From: Microcoleus vaginatus PCC 9802
GTDB lineage: Bacteria > Cyanobacteriota > Cyanobacteriia > Cyanobacteriales > Microcoleaceae
Length of the DNA stretch: 64,000 bases
Direction of reading: 5' to 3'
Assembly: GCA_022701275.1 (NCBI GenBank)
Contig: CP031740.1
Span: 3,855,001 to 3,919,000, forward strand
Shown: positions 1 through 9,900 of the stretch, one piece after another
How positions within the stretch are numbered: the stretch's first letter is position 1
Layout: every line of letters starts with the position of its first letter
Translations under genes and position numbers: made by a program
The notes under the pieces: generated by a model
What the model was told of the DNA's origin: nothing
The model's input: only the letters and a program-made list of their open reading frames with translations
The model's database searches: none

Positions 1-77
1 AGAACGGGCTAGGCTAGTTGTAGACTTCTATTTCCATGCCAGGAATGCACCAATAAAAATTCATTCACCCTCCAAAC

Positions 78-1031
78 ATGGCAAAACAACTAGCAATAGA
101 AACTCGCGGACTCACGAAACAATTCGATCGCCATATAGCTGTCAATGACATCGATTTGCAAGTAGCAGCAGGTGAAGTATGCGGACTGATAGGCCCCAAC
201 GGTGCCGGCAAAACTACTTTGCTGCGAATGCTGGCGGCGGCTGAGGAACCGACTATAGGGGAAATTTACATCAACGGGGATAGGTTATTGCGCGATCGAT
301 CGCACCCAATTCTCAAACAGCGCATCGGCTTTCTTCCCGATGACTTTCCCCTCTACGACGACTTGACTGTTTGGGATTATTTAGACTATTTTGCCCGACT
401 CTACAACCTCCAGCAACCGCGCCGCCGAGAGCGAATCAACTCCGTGTTAGAACTCGTGCAATTAACTAACAAACGCAACAGCTTAATTTCTACCCTGTCG
501 CGGGGGATGAAACAGCGCCTGAGTTTGGGGAGAACTATTATCCACGAACCGCTGTTGCTGTTGTTAGACGAACCCGTTTCTGGCTTAGATCCGATCGCCC
601 GAATGCAGTTCCGCGAAATTATCAAAGTTTTGCAAGAAGCCGGCATGACCGTAGTCATATCATCTCACGTCCTCAGCGACTTAGCCGAACTTTGTACCTG
701 GGTAGGCATCATGGAACTCGGATATCTGGTCGAAAGCGCACCTTTACAAGAACTTTACAAACGCCTCAGCCGCCAGCAAATTTTCATGTCGGTTTTAGGA
801 AATAAATTAGAAGCGCTAACATCGGCATTAAAAAACTTTCCTTGGGTGGAAAATTGGGCAATAATCCCGGAAACTCAACAGGTGTGCGTTGATTTTTCAG
901 GAAGCCCGGAAGATGCCGCCAGTTTATTACGCGAACTCGTCGCCGCCCACATTCCCCTAACCGAATTCCACTGCACTCAAGAAGACTTAGAAACCATCTT
1001 CCTCAAAATGGGACACAAACAAGCATCCTAA
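78..1031 (+). CDS. ABC transporter ATP-binding protein
   Basis: Cytoplasmic ATPase subunit of an ABC-2 type exporter, 317 aa. The Walker A motif GPNGAGKTT lies near residue 40, the signature LSRGMKQRLSLGR near 143, the Walker B LLLLLDEPVSGLD near 160 and the switch histidine in VVISSHV near 196. The roughly 90-residue tail after the ATPase core resembles the C-terminal domain of the CcmA/DrrA/NatA exporter branch. The start ATG follows CCTCCAAAC, without a strong ribosome site. The permease gene begins 77 nt downstream on the same strand, so the two probably form one exporter. The substrate cannot be read from the sequence; lipid, drug or ion export are all possible. Confidence 0.93.
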   Translation: MAKQLAIETRGLTKQFDRHIAVNDIDLQVAAGEVCGLIGPNGAGKTTLLRMLAAAEEPTIGEIYINGDRLLRDRSHPILKQRIGFLPDDFPLYDDLTVWDYLDYFARLYNLQQPRRRERINSVLELVQLTNKRNSLISTLSRGMKQRLSLGRTIIHEPLLLLLDEPVSGLDPIARMQFREIIKVLQEAGMTVVISSHVLSDLAELCTWVGIMELGYLVESAPLQELYKRLSRQQIFMSVLGNKLEALTSALKNFPWVENWAIIPETQQVCVDFSGSPEDAASLLRELVAAHIPLTEFHCTQEDLETIFLKMGHKQAS

Positions 1032-1108
1032 TGTGCTAGTTTCCTGTTTACCAGAATAAACAGTGAGTTATAACTAAGTCGTCACCCATTCCTAATCACC
1101 AATAACCA

Positions 1109-2776
1109 ATGACACTCCACTTACTAGACAAAATAGGCAACTGGAATCCCCAGTTATTTCGAGAAATCAAAGGTCGCTTGAATACTGGCAATATGGCGAT
1201 CGCCTCGGCTTTTTCCCTAAGCGCTCAAGTGCTGCTGTTCAAGTCTGTCAGCGCTCAGATACCCGTTCCCCCTCCTAATGGGTCGTACACTAACCCCATC
1301 TATCACAGATTTTGCTTAGATGACGCCCCTCCCTATGAAAGAATCTGCGTCAGAGATGCCTTCAGCAACTTTGTCATTAACTGGCCGATGTGGTGGCTAG
1401 AGATATTCACTTGGCTGAGCATATTTAGCGTCTTAGCTTTATTAGTAGCCGGGACTTATCTACTTGTCAGTGACTTAGACAAGGAGGAACGCCGCGGGAC
1501 GCTCAACTTTATTCGCCTCAGTCCCCAGTCTGCCAAAACAATTTTTATCGGCAAAATTCTCGGCGTCCCAATTTTACTGTATCTAGCAGCAATTCTGACA
1601 GTACCGCTGCACCTGTACAGTGGATTAGCTGCTCAAATACCCTTGAATGAAATTGTATGTTTCTACCCAGCGGTTGCAGCTAGCTGTGCTTTATTTTACA
1701 GCGGTGCGATGCTATTTGGATTGACAACCAGTTGGTTGGGAGGATTTCAACCTTGGTTGGCTAGCGCTATGGTTTTTGTTGTGTTTGGGATTTCTTGGCT
1801 TCCGCTCACGCGAACTGCTGTGGATGTGTTACATTTTTTGTCTCCCCTTGCTATGCTGAGATATCCGCTTTCTCTAGTTGATAAAACGGATTTCGATTCG
1901 TTAGTTGAAAACTTAGACAAGTTGCAATGGTTTTACTCGCCAGTGGGTACAAATATTGCGATTGGCCTTGCTTTGTCTCTCTTGGTTTGTGGTACAGGAA
2001 CCTACTGGATGTGGCAGGGATGGCAGCGCCGCTTTCCCAATCCCAGTGCTACAGTTTTGAGCAAGCGGCAAAGTTATTTGCTAGTTATCTGCTGTCAGGT
2101 AATATTTTTAGGGTTTGCACTCCAATCAGACCCCCCAGGAGGCAACAGTAATCTCATCTGTTTACTTATCTTGAATTTGGTGATGTTCTTAGCTTTAATT
2201 GCAGCTTTAACATCTGACAGACAATCATTGTACGATTGGGCGAGGTATCGGAAACAAATCGTTCCCAGCAATCAGAAGCTGTGGCGACGCTACCCACTAC
2301 TCGATTTAATTTGGAGCGATAAAAGTCCGGCTGTAGTTGCGATCTCGATCAATTTCCTCAGCTCAGTAATAATTTTAACACCTTGGGCGCTGTTGGAAAA
2401 AAGTGAGAATAATGGATTTGGGGGTGTAATTTTATGCCTGAATCTTATCCTGATTTACGCAGCCATCACCCAACTATTCCTATTTACCAAAACCCGAAAT
2501 CAGGAAATTTGGGCTGCCTGCACAGTCGGCAGCGCTATCTTGTTGCCACCTGTGATTTTCTCTATGCTTTTACTAACCCCAGAAAAAGCTCCTTTTTTGT
2601 GGTTGTCTTCAACATTTGGCCTTTGGTTTTCGCCGTCTCTGACAGCCGCGTCAGGAAATACCTTTTTGCTATCCCTACTCAGTCAGTGGACTGTCTTGGT
2701 GTTGTTGAACCTCAAATTGCGATCGCAACTGAAACTCGCAGGGGAATCAGCTTCTAAAGCCCTGCTGAAAGCTTGA
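1109..2776 (+). CDS. ABC-2 type transporter permease
   Basis: Membrane partner of the preceding ATPase, 555 aa. Hydrophobic segments alternate with short loops along the whole length. The stretch SDLDKEERRGTLNFIRLSPQ near residue 125 is the cytoplasmic coupling region typical of ABC-2 permeases, where the protein contacts the ATPase. About 12 membrane segments are likely, which suggests two fused six-helix halves. A loop rich in Pro and Cys (residues about 50-85) lies between the first and second hydrophobic segments. The gene follows the ATPase by 77 nt and is probably co-transcribed. The family is clear but the substrate is not. Confidence 0.85.
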   Translation: MTLHLLDKIGNWNPQLFREIKGRLNTGNMAIASAFSLSAQVLLFKSVSAQIPVPPPNGSYTNPIYHRFCLDDAPPYERICVRDAFSNFVINWPMWWLEIFTWLSIFSVLALLVAGTYLLVSDLDKEERRGTLNFIRLSPQSAKTIFIGKILGVPILLYLAAILTVPLHLYSGLAAQIPLNEIVCFYPAVAASCALFYSGAMLFGLTTSWLGGFQPWLASAMVFVVFGISWLPLTRTAVDVLHFLSPLAMLRYPLSLVDKTDFDSLVENLDKLQWFYSPVGTNIAIGLALSLLVCGTGTYWMWQGWQRRFPNPSATVLSKRQSYLLVICCQVIFLGFALQSDPPGGNSNLICLLILNLVMFLALIAALTSDRQSLYDWARYRKQIVPSNQKLWRRYPLLDLIWSDKSPAVVAISINFLSSVIILTPWALLEKSENNGFGGVILCLNLILIYAAITQLFLFTKTRNQEIWAACTVGSAILLPPVIFSMLLLTPEKAPFLWLSSTFGLWFSPSLTAASGNTFLLSLLSQWTVLVLLNLKLRSQLKLAGESASKALLKA

Positions 2777-3348
2777 AAAAGCAGCGGAAGGGATCAAACG
2801 TGAAACTCCGATTTAGGCAGGGATTTAAACCCCTGCCTGAAAGCTTAAGTCGTCTGAAAACGACTGTTTAACTAACTTATTATACTAATTCCGCATTTAT
2901 AATCCACTTTATATTGATCGGTGGTGGTCGCCCCTACACACACAAAGCCCATCTTCGCAGGCTTTAAGATTAAAGTAAAAAAATTTCTGACTGTACAGAT
3001 CCAAAATTATTGAGTCAGCGTATATTACTAATGAACGCAGTACAAAATTTCATAGGTTCGCACCGCTAACAATTTCAGCTTGCCTGTTTGCAGTTGAGCT
3101 GCGATCGCCCTTGGCTACACAGCAAACTATAAAATACGGCTAAGTGATCTGTATTTAGGAGTGAGTTTATTTGAATCCGGGGGCGGGTTTATATATCATT
3201 TTAGCTGCGTGTAATACTTTTATGGCAACCCACCCCTACAGCCGAAAATAAGAAAAACTATCCTAAAAGTGCGAATTTGTGATATTTTAACTGAGAATAC
3301 CACCGCCGTTAGGCAACAGAAGTATCAAACTTAGAGGGTGATTAGATC
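2777..3348. other. Intergenic region, 572 nt
   Basis: No convincing gene is present. The first 90 nt hold a double-palindrome repeat (annotated separately). Further on are fragments of the GGGGCGGGTTTA / CCCACCCCTACA type of dispersed repeat, at about 2925-2937 and 3180-3235. The last 60 nt are the leader of the RTX protein. A purine-rich TTAGAGGGTGATTAGATC precedes its ATG and can serve as the ribosome binding site. Confidence 0.6.
2816..2865. repeat. Double palindrome repeat, copy 1
   Basis: Two stem-loops in a row. The first (2816-2837) has arms GGCAGGG and CCCTGCC around ATTTAAAC. The second (2848-2865) has arms AGTCGTC and its near complement ACGACT around TGAAA. The order is mirrored at 58970-59019, where a AGTCCTC..GAGGACT stem is followed by a GCCAGGGGTTTAAACCCCTGGC-type stem. 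This is a dispersed intergenic repeat; it may also act as a transcription end for the exporter operon, though there is no T-run. Confidence 0.6.
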
Positions 3349-5511
3349 ATGGCAGAAATTAGAGGCACCGCACAAGCAGAATTGCTAGCAGGAACTCCAG
3401 AAAATGACCTAATTTTTGGTTTAATGGGGAATGACACCATTGCGGCAAACTCTGGTAATGACAGCATTTATGGAGGAAAACAAAGCGACTTAATTGATGG
3501 CAATGCTGGTCAAGATTCGCTTTTTGGAGATTTAGAGAACGATACTGTTAACGGTGGAGACGGTAACGATTTTTTAGTGGGCGGAAAAGGCAGCGATTCC
3601 ATATCGGGAAACTCGGGCAATGATGTTTTGTCGGGCGATCGAGATACTGATGTCCTGATAGGCGGAGACGGGGCTGACTTATTTGTTTTGAGGCGCTACG
3701 CGGAGGCAGATCCTGGTCGTACCAGCGGCGGTGCTAATTTCGCAAATGCGGACGCGATCGCCGATTTTACAGCCGGTACAGATTTAATCGGTTTGGCGGG
3801 AGGTCTTAGTTTTAGCGACTTGAATATTCAGGAAGCAGGAAACGATACTGTTATTCAAGACCGAGTGACTGGAGAATTTCTCGCTACTCTCAGAGGGGTG
3901 AGACAAAGTGCGATTAACCAGGCAAGTTTCACTAATAATATTGGCAGCGTTGTTCCCAGCCCCCCGCCTCCAGCGCGGACAACGGCTTATGCTTTAACTC
4001 CTGCTAATCGGATTGTCGGTTTTAGTCTTTCCAATCCGGGAAGTGTACTCTCAGATTTTCCCGTGACTGGATTGCAAGCGGGAGAAAGTTTGCTGGGAAT
4101 TGATTATCGGCCGGCTAACGGTTTGCTTTACGGTGTGGGTTCTAGCAATCGCTTGTATACTGTCAATCCGATGACTGGGGAAGCAAGTCCAGTCGGTAAC
4201 GGGCAGTTGGCTGTTCCTCTAACTCCGGGGGCTGCGGGTTTTGATTTCAATCCGACAGTCGATCGAATTCGGTTTGTCAATGAAGCCGATCAAAACGCCC
4301 GCCTCAATCCTGATACAGGCGCAATTGTCGATTTTGACACGCTGGCGGGGGGAATTCAACTCGACGGGAATTTGGCTTACCGGGCGGGCGATCGCAATTT
4401 TGGAAGTTCTCCGGCTGCTGCTGGGGCTGCGTATGTGAATAACTTTGCAGGGGGAACTTCGACAACGCTGTTTGTAATTGACAGCGATTTGGATGTTTTG
4501 GTGCGACAAGATCCGCCGAATAATGGAGTGTTGAATACGATCGGATCTTTGGGAGTTGATGCTACTAGCGTTCTCGGCTTTGATGTCCGGAGTATTGGCG
4601 GCCGCGAGGTGGCAGTGGCGGCACTGGAAGTTGGTGGCATTTCCGGCTTGTACAATATCAATTTAAGTAGCGGTCAAGCTTCCTTTGTCGGTCAAATTGC
4701 CGACGGGAGACAGATTAACGGTTTGGCTTTGCCTTTGCCTACAGCTTACGCCTTAACTGTCAGAAATGGCGCTGAAACAATTGTCGGTTTTAACGAGGCG
4801 GGACCGCGGGCGATTCTCAGCGACGTGGCAGTTACGGGGTTGCAGCCGGGAGAAAGTTTGCTGGGAATTGATTTTCGCCCCGCTAACGGTGTGCTTTACG
4901 GTGTGGGTTCTAGCAATCGCTTGTACGCGATTAATCCGGTTACTGGGGCTGCAAGTCAAGTCGGTAGCGGGCAGTTTGCTGTTCCTCTAACTCCGGGGGC
5001 TGCGGGTTTTGATTTCAATCCGACAGTCGATCGAATTCGGTTTGTCAATCAAGCTGGTCAAAACGCCCGCCTCAACCCGGATACTGGGGCACTTGTGGAT
5101 TTTGACACGCTGACGGGGGGAATTCAACTCGACGGGAATTTGGCTTATGCTGCGGGCGATCGCAATTCTGGCAATCCCGGCGCTGCTGCTGCGGCGGCGT
5201 ATGTGAATAACTTTGCCGGGGCAACTTCGACGACACTATTTGCAATTGACACCAATTTAGACGTTTTGGTGCGCCAAGATCCGCCGAATAATGGAGTGTT
5301 GAATACGATCGGATCTTTGGGAATTGATGCTGGTACCGTTCTCGGCTTTGATATCAGGAGTTTTGGCGGTAACGAGACGGCTTTGGCTGCGATCGAGGTT
5401 GGCGGAGTTTCCAGCCTGTACAATATCAATTTGACGACCGGTCAAGCTTCGATCGTCGGTCAAATTGGTGACGGGCGAGGGATTAAAGGCTTAGCACTGA
5501 CTTTGATTTAA
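3349..5511 (+). CDS. RTX-repeat protein with two DUF4394 domains
   Basis: Probable secreted or surface protein, 720 aa. Residues 1-110 are a run of calcium-binding RTX nonapeptides such as GNDTI, GNDSIYGG and GGDGNDFLVGG. Residues 110-200 hold the RTX-associated segment ending in NQASF, familiar from cyanobacterial hemolysin-type proteins. After a Pro-rich linker (PSPPPPART), residues 211-464 and 465-720 are two copies of a DUF4394 domain. Each has TAYAL, GESLLGID, RPANG, LYGVGSSNRLY, FDFNPTVDRIRFVN and ALPL/ALTL landmarks. There is no N-terminal signal peptide, so export by a type I system is likely, but the usual C-terminal placement of RTX repeats is reversed here. The ligand and role are unknown. 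Confidence 0.85.
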   Translation: MAEIRGTAQAELLAGTPENDLIFGLMGNDTIAANSGNDSIYGGKQSDLIDGNAGQDSLFGDLENDTVNGGDGNDFLVGGKGSDSISGNSGNDVLSGDRDTDVLIGGDGADLFVLRRYAEADPGRTSGGANFANADAIADFTAGTDLIGLAGGLSFSDLNIQEAGNDTVIQDRVTGEFLATLRGVRQSAINQASFTNNIGSVVPSPPPPARTTAYALTPANRIVGFSLSNPGSVLSDFPVTGLQAGESLLGIDYRPANGLLYGVGSSNRLYTVNPMTGEASPVGNGQLAVPLTPGAAGFDFNPTVDRIRFVNEADQNARLNPDTGAIVDFDTLAGGIQLDGNLAYRAGDRNFGSSPAAAGAAYVNNFAGGTSTTLFVIDSDLDVLVRQDPPNNGVLNTIGSLGVDATSVLGFDVRSIGGREVAVAALEVGGISGLYNINLSSGQASFVGQIADGRQINGLALPLPTAYALTVRNGAETIVGFNEAGPRAILSDVAVTGLQPGESLLGIDFRPANGVLYGVGSSNRLYAINPVTGAASQVGSGQFAVPLTPGAAGFDFNPTVDRIRFVNQAGQNARLNPDTGALVDFDTLTGGIQLDGNLAYAAGDRNSGNPGAAAAAAYVNNFAGATSTTLFAIDTNLDVLVRQDPPNNGVLNTIGSLGIDAGTVLGFDIRSFGGNETALAAIEVGGVSSLYNINLTTGQASIVGQIGDGRGIKGLALTLI

Positions 5512-5685
5512 CTGCTAGATTCCCAGCGATTTTAGATTGATTTTAGGCATCAATTATCTAGTTTTTAGGTGGAAAATTGAAAACAACTCAACTTTTCTAC
5601 AATCTGAAATTCTCAGTCTAAAATCGTTTGGGCAATTCCCAATTCCCAATTTGAGGTAACATATTATTTTGACAACCAAGATAAG

Positions 5686-5973
5686 ATGTTATCTCAAGTT
5701 TTTTACTTGCTACGTTCCCGCAGTGACGGCAAATATCTGTCCGCGAATCCCAATCCAGATGCGGCAGTGAGTTACCTGCTGATGTTTCGCGAAGACTATG
5801 ACGCTTTGAGCTATCTCAACGCCCACGCTGCTGATGTTGCCGATCGATTCGGAGTAGAATCGATTTCCGGTTCTCAGGTAAAAAAGCTACTCGAACGTTG
5901 GGGATTTAACGGTGTGGGGGTTGTTCAAGACCCGCTGTTACCCAATATTGAGTTTTTATTGACAAAGGATTGA
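5686..5973 (+). CDS. Small conserved-looking hypothetical protein
   Basis: A 95-residue soluble protein with no signal peptide or membrane segment. It has a plausible mixed helix/strand composition: LSQVFYLLRS, YLLMFREDYDALSYLNAHA, and ISGSQVKKLLERWGF. The last part looks like a helix pair, but I do not recognise a named domain. It stands alone, 175 nt after the RTX gene, and is followed by a good intrinsic terminator at 5996-6026, which supports it being a real transcription unit. The start ATG is preceded by AACCAAGATAAG. No function is assigned. Confidence 0.65.
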   Translation: MLSQVFYLLRSRSDGKYLSANPNPDAAVSYLLMFREDYDALSYLNAHAADVADRFGVESISGSQVKKLLERWGFNGVGVVQDPLLPNIEFLLTKD

Positions 5974-5995
5974 CAATTGACAAGATTTGCTATTC

Positions 5996-6026
5996 ACCCG
6001 GTTTCAGGAAGAAATCGGGTTTTTTT
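5996..6026 (+). terminator. Rho-independent terminator after the 95-aa gene
   Basis: Stem CCCGGTTTC / GAAATCGGG (one G-T pair) around AGGAA, followed directly by seven T residues. It lies 23 nt after the stop codon. Confidence 0.8.
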
Positions 6027-6071
6027 GTCAAGTTTTGAGCCGATCGCCCGATCGAGCTTGTAGAGTTATAT

Positions 6072-6087
6072 GCCCCATATTTAGTGC
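6072..6087. promoter_or_regulatory. NrdR-box-like site in the duplicated leader
   Basis: GCCCCATATTTAGTGC. It keeps the core positions of the NrdR box (C..A.AT.T.G) and equals the site at 6819-6834 except for one base. It sits 107 nt before the CTG that replaces the nrdJ start codon in this leader copy. A single box is seen, whereas NrdR usually binds two, so binding is only an inference. Confidence 0.4.
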
Positions 6088-6178
6088 AAATTGTCAAATT
6101 TGTAAAGCTTTCACCCTAACTCTGAATCCTGTTGTATATTCGTAGTTTGATTTATTCCGACCCGTCAGTACACAACCT

Positions 6179-6355
6179 CTGGTTCGAGAATTAGAGCGAG
6201 CGAAGCAACAGACTGGGCAACTAGCGTGCGATCGCAGTGTCTGGCGGTTAATCAGACTCGGCAATACCGCCCCTGAGCAAACAAGAGCTAGACCAATAAA
6301 AATCCCCAGCAGCTACGAACTGACCAGGGAAATGCACAAAAAAACCAAGAGATAA
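6179..6355 (+). pseudogene. nrdJ 5'-end fragment fused to unrelated codons
   Basis: An open frame of 58 codons whose first seven match the start of NrdJ (VRELER), but the start ATG has become CTG. After that the frame leaves nrdJ and continues with unrelated codons to a TAA, two bases before the next ATG at 6358. It has no usual start codon. It comes from duplication of the nrdJ leader and first codons (6072-6202 versus 6819-6951). Either it is a dead scar or, if CTG or an upstream codon is used, a short leader peptide coupled to the coiled-coil gene. The scar is more likely. Confidence 0.5.
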
Positions 6356-6357
6356 TT

Positions 6358-6702
6358 ATGGCACAAATCAATGGCTTTGGAGCAAATGCTCAAGAGTTCG
6401 AGTACCCGAAATTAGTAGCAAATATCCAGCTAAAACTGGTTTTAAGCCCAGATATTGACCGACATCAACCTTACCACAGCCAGATCCAAGAACTTCAAGC
6501 TCAAATGAATGGTCTAAAGACTGAAAACCTCGACTTGAAGACTGAAAACCTCGACTTAAAAACTGAAAACCTCGACTTAAAAACTGAAAACTTCGACTTG
6601 AAGACTGAAAACTCAAACTTGAGGCAGATTAACCAAGAATTGCAATGGCGTATCAATCCCAACTCTCCTGATGGAGATGCAATTTGCAATTCAGACTGGT
6701 AG
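6358..6702 (+). CDS. Small coiled-coil protein with heptad repeats
   Basis: A 114-residue protein. Residues about 42-60 contain IQELQAQMNG, then five perfect or near-perfect heptads of the form LKTENLD, then NLRQINQELQWRI. The heptads are encoded by a 21-bp direct repeat (6513-6617), so heptad number may change by slippage. The first 40 residues (INGFGANAQEFEYPKL) are not repetitive. The gene lies right behind a duplicated copy of the nrdJ leader and ends in its own terminator. No enzyme domain is visible. A self-associating structural or scaffold role is possible, but I do not recognise a family. Confidence 0.6.
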   Translation: MAQINGFGANAQEFEYPKLVANIQLKLVLSPDIDRHQPYHSQIQELQAQMNGLKTENLDLKTENLDLKTENLDLKTENFDLKTENSNLRQINQELQWRINPNSPDGDAICNSDW

Positions 6703-6723
6703 TTGAAAATACAGTAGGTGTGC

Positions 6724-6755
6724 AGCCCTGGCTTAAAAAGTCAGGGTTGTTTTTT
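6724..6755 (+). terminator. Rho-independent terminator after the coiled-coil gene
   Basis: Stem AGCCCTG / CAGGGTT around an 11-nt loop, then a T-rich run (GTTTTTT). It separates the coiled-coil gene from the nrdJ leader. Confidence 0.75.
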
Positions 6756-6818
6756 CAACAAAATTACTGGTATCCAGGGGGCAAGCTAGAAAATTTTGCT
6801 GAGCTTATACACTTCTGA

Positions 6819-6834
6819 GCCCCATATCTAGTGC
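6819..6834. promoter_or_regulatory. NrdR-box-like site upstream of nrdJ
   Basis: GCCCCATATCTAGTGC, 95 nt before the nrdJ start. It retains the strongly conserved C, A, A, T, T and G positions of the NrdR box, the operator of ribonucleotide reductase genes in many bacteria. Only one clear box is present. The following 90 nt, up to the ATG, are shared with the duplicate at 6072-6202. Confidence 0.45.
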
Positions 6835-6928
6835 AAATTGTCAAATATATTAACCTTTTACCCTAAATCTGAATCCTGTTGTATATTCGTAGTCTGTTGA
6901 TATATTCCGACACGTCAGTACACAACCT

Positions 6929-9900
6929 ATGGTTCGAGAATTAGAGCGATCGAGTGCCCGCGAGAAACGCAACCTGTCCGATTTCCCCGAAACAGCACCC
7001 GCAGCCAATCCAGTATTTTTTAGGACTTACAGCCGCCGTACCGAGACGGGAAGGGAGACTTGGGAGGAAGTGTGCGATCGAACAGTCAAGGGGCTGCAAA
7101 AGCTGGGAAACCTCACCTCCGAAGAAACACAACTGCTGCACCGGATGCAAAACCAGCTCAAAACCCTCGCTTCAGGCCGCTGGCTGTGGGTAGGTGGCAG
7201 CAAATGGATCGAGCAACCAGAGAATTTTTCCGGCGCATATAATTGCTCCTCAACAAATATTCTCGACTGGCGTTCCTTTGGTTTGTTGATGGATTTGGCA
7301 ATGATGGGCTGCGGCACTGGGGCAGTCTTGGAACCACAATATATCAACCAACTGCCGCCGATCCGCAACCGTTTAACCCTAACCATGCAAGGCGAAATCG
7401 GCTCTACACCCGCCCAGTCGCGCCGTGAAGAAACAGAAGTAAAAATAGCAGAAAAAACCGCAACTATTTATGTCGGAGATTCTCGCCAAGGTTGGGTAAA
7501 CTCCTATCAAACTTTGCTGGAATTATCCACAGATGAAAGATTTGCAGGAGAAGTTCAAGTATTCATCGATTTGAGCGACGTTCGCCCGGTGGGAGAACCT
7601 TTAAAAGGTTTTGGCGGAGTAGCAAATCCCGTGAAATTGCCCGACCTTTATCAGCGCTGCGCCGCTATTTTGAATAAAGCTTTAGGGCGGCAGTTAAATT
7701 CAGTTGAATGCTGCATTTTGATAGATGAAGCGGCGGTCACGATCGTCGCAGGAAATATTAGAAGATCGGCCGGAATGCGTCAGTTTTCTTTTGATGACGA
7801 ACTGGGGGCAAATGCTAAAAATAATTTGTGGCAACAAGATGAAAGCGGCAACTGGAGAATAGATCCAGAACGCGATGCCCTTCGGATGGCCAACCATACG
7901 CGAGTTTTCCATACCAAACCTACACTAGAAGAATGTATTGATGCTGTCCGCAAACAGTATTACAGCGGCGAAGGTGCGATTCAATGGGCTGGCGAAGCCG
8001 TAGCTCGATCTAACGTTGATTTACTTTCAACACCGAGTCTTAAACTTGAGTTTTTGAAAGCTTACGACGAAGGAAAAGCTAAAGAGTGGTTGCAGGAACG
8101 CCATCCTAATATGACTGCTGGCGAGTTAGAGCATCGGTTAGTCCGCGTGGGCTTAAACCCGTGTGGTGAAATCATCGGCTCTAATTTTCATTGTGTCAGT
8201 GGCGACACTCTGCTAATTACTAGAGACGGACTGCATAAAATAAAGGACGTTGTTGGAACTGAAATCGAGATTTGGAATGGTAAAAGATGGAGCTGCGTCA
8301 CACCATTTAAGACAGCGAGTGATACTTGTGGCGGGCGACGCAAACTTTATCGTGTAAAGTTTGGTGATGGTACTTATCTGGATGCCACAGAATATCATCG
8401 CTTTTTTGTCAAGGATCGCTTTGGTAAAGTTTACAGAGAAGTTCAAACCAAAGACTTGATGGATACAAGTCGATATAGCATTCATACTGAACCTTTTACA
8501 ATTCAGTATGAAGATGGCTTGAATATCGATTCAAGTTATGCTTACACTTTGGGAGTGGCTGTAGGAGATGGAACTACCGACAAAAATGACAATGCGAAAG
8601 TTCGACTTTACGAACACAAAATGGCATTATCAGTAGCCGGAAATAAGTCTTCTGAAAGAAGCTATGACTATTTACCTGCTTTTACCGATGTAACTAACTT
8701 GAGCTTTTCTGGAGAGTTGCTGAAAAGTTTGAAAGTTAACCCAGAAGCACTAAATGTAATTGCGAGCTGGAATCGGCAAGCAATTTTACATTTTATTGCT
8801 GGATTAGCCGATACGGACGGCTCGAATACCCACAGTAATGGTATCAGAATTTATATTTCTGACCGCGCTCGCGCTTTCAGAGTTCAGTTACTTTTGACCA
8901 AATGTGGTATTCGTTCGTCGCTAAATCTTTGCGCTCATCAAGGGTCAATTACTAATTACGGTGTCCGAAGTCGGGATTTGTACTACTTGCAAATTACTGA
9001 CTGTGGTGAAATTCCTTGTCAGCGGTTAGATGTGAGCAAAGGGACGAATGCTAAACACAAAGGTAAATGGCAAGTGGTCAGAAGTGTCGAAGAATTACCA
9101 GGATTGCACGATACTTACTGCTTCAACGAACCAGAGTTTCATAAGGGAGTTTTCGGCAATACCCTAGCTGGAAACTGTAATTTGGCGGAGGTTCACCTCA
9201 ATCAAATTGATCCTTACAACTTCAAAGAACAGGAGGAAGCTTTCAGGGCGGCGGCTCTATCTGTCGCGGTACTTCTCAATCACAAATTTATTGAACCCCG
9301 CTATCAATACAGCCGCGAATTAGACCCGATTGTCGGCGTATCTTTCACGGGATTGTTCGATTTCTTTGTTCATGCTTTTGGCGTTGAGTGGCTGCGCTGG
9401 TGGGTGGAAGGCCGCCCGCAAACTCCGCAAGGAATCGCTTTTAAACAGCGGGAAGAAGAGTATTTGAGTGGTTGGCGCGAGATTGTGAATCGGGTAGTAT
9501 GGGATTATTGCGATCGCCATTCCTTAAAACGCCCAAATCGCTGCACAACGGTTCAACCATCGGGTACTAAATCTCTGCTGACAGGTGCTTCTCCCGGCTG
9601 GCATCCGCCGAAAGCCCAGCGTTTCATTCGCCGAATCACTTTCGGCAAAAACGACCCCGTAGCCCTCGCCTGCATCGACTACGGATACAATGTGATTCCG
9701 TCTCAATCTGACAAAGATGAAAACGGCAATTTGCTGAACAATCCCTTCGACGAACGCTGCACGGAATGGCTGGTAGAAATACCCGTTGCGGTAAGTTGGG
9801 CTGATTTACCCGGTGCTGATGAAATTGACATTAACAAATTCTCAGCGGCGGCACAAATGGACTTTTATATGCAGGTGCAAAAGTTCTATGTCCGCCATAA

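Noticed and set aside
4219..5463. Several antisense ORFs of 60-96 aa opposite the DUF4394 repeats
   Set aside because: They are paired at equal positions in both domain copies, so they are shadows of the duplicated coding sequence.
6819..6928. Cobalamin riboswitch in front of the B12-dependent nrdJ
   Set aside because: None of the conserved B12-box elements is visible in the 110-nt leader. The only recognisable motif is the NrdR-like box.
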